A stretch of DNA of 64,000 bases from Sulfurovum xiamenensis (GTDB taxonomy: Bacteria > Campylobacterota > Campylobacteria > Campylobacterales > Sulfurovaceae): contig NZ_JAQIBC010000003.1 in assembly GCF_030347995.1 (NCBI RefSeq), positions 124,001-188,000 on the forward strand, given 5' to 3'. The position numbers were made by a program, and so were the translations under genes. Position 1 is the stretch's first letter; every line of letters starts with the position of its first letter. Below, piece by piece: positions 62,869-64,000 of this stretch. The notes under the pieces are model-generated. The model was not told the DNA's origin. It ran no database searches and saw only the letters and a list, made by a program, of their open reading frames with translations.

Positions 62869-63078
62869 TTATTCGTACTTTTTAAACTGCTGTAGCCACT
62901 CTTTGTCTTCTTCACTGAGTGTGCCTACTCTTTCGAGGAGTTTTTTCTTTGTAGAGATCAGGTCATTGATCTCCAGGTATGCCAGTAGGTCTGGATTGAT
63001 CGTTGTTTCTTCTCTGCCATATGCGATCAGTTTTTCTATATCTGCCAGTAATTCTTCTTTGGTTTGTTTGTCTACCAT
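62869..63078 (-). CDS. 69-residue helical protein, unknown function
   Basis: 69 residues, all-helical prediction (KEELLADIEKLIAYG, then LLERVGTLSEEDKEWLQQF), with no signal or membrane helix. I do not recognise a family. Strong AGGAGA site before the ATG. Convergent with the protease, with no gap between the stops. Confidence 0.75.
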   Translation of the reverse strand: MVDKQTKEELLADIEKLIAYGREETTINPDLLAYLEINDLISTKKKLLERVGTLSEEDKEWLQQFKKYE

Positions 63079-63131
63079 AATTTCTCCTTTTGAAGAAGCA
63101 AAGCTACTTAAAAATTCCTCTCACTGAAGCT

Positions 63132-63153
63132 TTGCCTTTGGCAAGAGTTTTTT
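63132..63153 (+). terminator. small terminator before bcp
   Basis: TTGCC-TTT-GGCAA hairpin followed by six T. Confidence 0.4.
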
Positions 63154-63162
63154 ACATTTATT

Positions 63163-63171
63163 TGTTATACT
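63163..63171 (+). promoter_or_regulatory. extended -10 promoter for bcp
   Basis: TGTTATACT, an extended -10, 38 bp before the bcp ATG. Confidence 0.6.
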
Positions 63172-63201
63172 ACCCAAAAAGAAATTATAAAGGATACAGC
63201 T

Positions 63202-63672
63202 ATGTTAGAAGTAGGCACACAAGTACCGGATTTTTGTTTACCCAACCAGGATGAAGAGGAGATCTGTTTGAGAGACATTAAAGGAAAGTGGATCGTACTC
63301 TATTTTTATCCAAAAGACAATACGCCTGGATGTACAACAGAAGCCTGCGATTTCACGGCAGCACTTCCGGATTTTACCGATTTGGATGCGATTGTTTTAG
63401 GGGTAAGCCCGGATTCTCCTAAAAAACACAGAAACTTCATAGAGAAAAAAGACTTAAAGATCACATTGCTTGCAGATGAAGAGAAAGAACTTTGTAATCT
63501 TTTTGGAATCTGGCAACTTAAAAAGTTCATGGGTAAAGAGTATATGGGTGTGGTACGTTCTACTTTCATCATAGATCCTGACGGCAAAGTAGCTGCGACT
63601 TGGACAAAAGTGAAAGTCAAGGAACATGTGGATGCTGTAAAGGCTAAACTTCAAGAGCTTCAAAACGCTTAA
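63202..63672 (+). CDS. bcp: thioredoxin-dependent thiol peroxidase (Bcp/PrxQ)
   Basis: 156 residues. Peroxidatic Cys 44 in NTPGCTTEACDF and resolving Cys 49 five residues on, as in the PrxQ group. Catalytic-region FYPKDNTPGC intact. Reduces hydrogen and organic peroxides with thioredoxin. A terminator follows. Confidence 0.96.
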   Translation: MLEVGTQVPDFCLPNQDEEEICLRDIKGKWIVLYFYPKDNTPGCTTEACDFTAALPDFTDLDAIVLGVSPDSPKKHRNFIEKKDLKITLLADEEKELCNLFGIWQLKKFMGKEYMGVVRSTFIIDPDGKVAATWTKVKVKEHVDAVKAKLQELQNA

Positions 63673-63681
63673 TATCTCTTG

Positions 63682-63702
63682 GGACAAGGTTTTTCCTTGT
63701 TC
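63682..63702 (+). terminator. intrinsic terminator after bcp
   Basis: GGACAAGG-T5-CCTTGTTC hairpin (8 bp, one G-T pair) followed by TTGTTT. Confidence 0.7.
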
Positions 63703-63749
63703 TTGTTTCTCCCCCTCTCTATTTTATAAAATTTTAAAGATCATTTCGG

Positions 63750-63755
63750 TATAAT
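63750..63755 (+). promoter_or_regulatory. -10 box for rpsB
   Basis: TATAAT in CGGTATAATCG, 186 bp before the rpsB ATG, so the leader is long. Confidence 0.7.
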
Positions 63756-63761
63756 CGCGTT

Positions 63762-63940
63762 CCTTATTCGAGAGGATAATGGAAATACTCATGTAGTTAT
63801 TCCTTGCACGGTTGTGTGACTCTGAATACAGAGTGAACATTGAGGACTACAGCGGATCAAACCTAGTGATGAAGCATATGCTTTTAACTGAGCTTTTATA
63901 AATAAAAGTTCTATTATGATTATATACCAAGGAGAAACTT
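63762..63940 (+). promoter_or_regulatory. putative structured leader of rpsB (S2)
   Basis: About 180 untranslated bases. Visible elements: ACTCTG-AATA-CAGAGT hairpin (63819-63834), a 12-bp palindrome AAGCATATGCTT (63872-63883), and a 9-bp stem GAGCTTTTA / TAAAAGTTC just upstream of the ribosome site (63890-63911). S2 leaders that bind S2 exist in other bacteria; this would be an independent structure. Read by eye. Confidence 0.5.
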
Positions 63941-64000
63941 ATGGTAACAATGAAAGACTTACTCGAATGTGGTGTACACTTCGGGCACCAAACTAGAAGA
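63941..64000 (+). CDS. rpsB: 30S ribosomal protein S2, 5' part
   Basis: The first 20 codons (MVTMKDLLECGVHFGHQTRR), the universal S2 start; the rest is outside the window. AAGGAG lies before the ATG. S2 is the usual first gene of rpsB-tsf. Confidence 0.97.
   Translation, partial: MVTMKDLLECGVHFGHQTRR

Noticed and set aside
1..64000. tRNA, rRNA, CRISPR array, complete insertion sequence or prophage
   Set aside because: No cloverleaf, rRNA, regularly spaced repeat, transposase or phage structural gene was seen.

Overview
The window looks like chromosomal DNA of a Campylobacterota (epsilonproteobacterial) chemolithotroph, most probably a Sulfurovum-like sulfur oxidiser. This is inferred from gene content, since no 16S rRNA is present. 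The supporting content is a cbb3 oxidase operon with the clade-typical DUF4006, TPM-like and FixH tail, a pet operon with a di-haem cytochrome c1, a sulfide:quinone-oxidoreductase-like flavoprotein, and a QueE with a long insertion in its Fe-S motif. The DNA is moderately AT-rich. Genes are tightly packed with many ATGA or TGATG overlaps, and promoters are mostly TATAAT-type -10 boxes, often extended (TGn), without clear -35 boxes.

Layout. 1-4058: ccoN (3' end), ccoO, ccoQ, ccoP, DUF4006, an unlisted 33-residue membrane peptide, a TPM-like protein and FixH. 4160-9246: addB-addA recombination nuclease/helicase. 9342-10159: rplM-rpsI. 10160-12290: hairpin-rich gap, a 52-residue small protein, and an SQR-like flavoprotein on the minus strand. 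12291-19011: an oligopeptide ABC transporter operon (binding protein, two permeases, a fused double ATPase) ending in a HAD phosphatase. 19059-23250: luxS, mnmC-like methyltransferase, cupin, ribE, mnmG. 23591-26334: petABC. 26465-31889: moaA-queE-queD, a lipoprotein cytochrome c, moeA, a membrane protein and rsmE. 32047-38485: DUF4395, rpmE with a long leader, rsmI, rlmB, a RodZ-like protein, an aminotransferase, hom and yajQ. 38652-42551: a Cys-rich small protein, an OFA-type transporter, and a divergent Cys-type formate dehydrogenase catalytic subunit.

42.6-48.3 kb is a more AT-rich accessory block with no housekeeping genes. It holds a decayed GNAT acetyltransferase, a REPIN-like pair of hairpins, a MepA-like endopeptidase, DUF2569 and DUF2167 membrane proteins, and three small exported proteins. 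Related hairpins sharing an identical 15-base arm bound it. 48415 to the end returns to housekeeping genes: yraN, a PhyH-type dioxygenase, trxA, trxB, dapB, purF, hisIE, a 2OG-Fe(II) oxygenase behind an 11-codon leader ORF, an SPFH protein, ilvE, a PDC-like membrane protein, an aldehyde dehydrogenase, DUF420, DUF523, an HtrA-like protease, bcp, and rpsB with a long structured leader, cut by the window end.

Functionally, the window encodes much of an electron-transport chain. Sulfide or formate is oxidised by the SQR-like protein and formate dehydrogenase, quinol passes to the bc1 complex, and then c-type cytochromes (including the tethered lipoprotein cytochrome) pass electrons to cbb3 oxidase. 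Molybdenum cofactor genes (moaA, moeA) could supply the formate dehydrogenase. No tRNA, rRNA, CRISPR array, complete insertion sequence or prophage was seen. The best candidates for undescribed biology are the small peptide in the cco operon, the 52-residue protein beside the SQR-like gene, the 11-codon leader before the 2OG oxygenase, the dyad enclosing a -10 box before petA, the r-protein leaders, and the accessory envelope-gene block.
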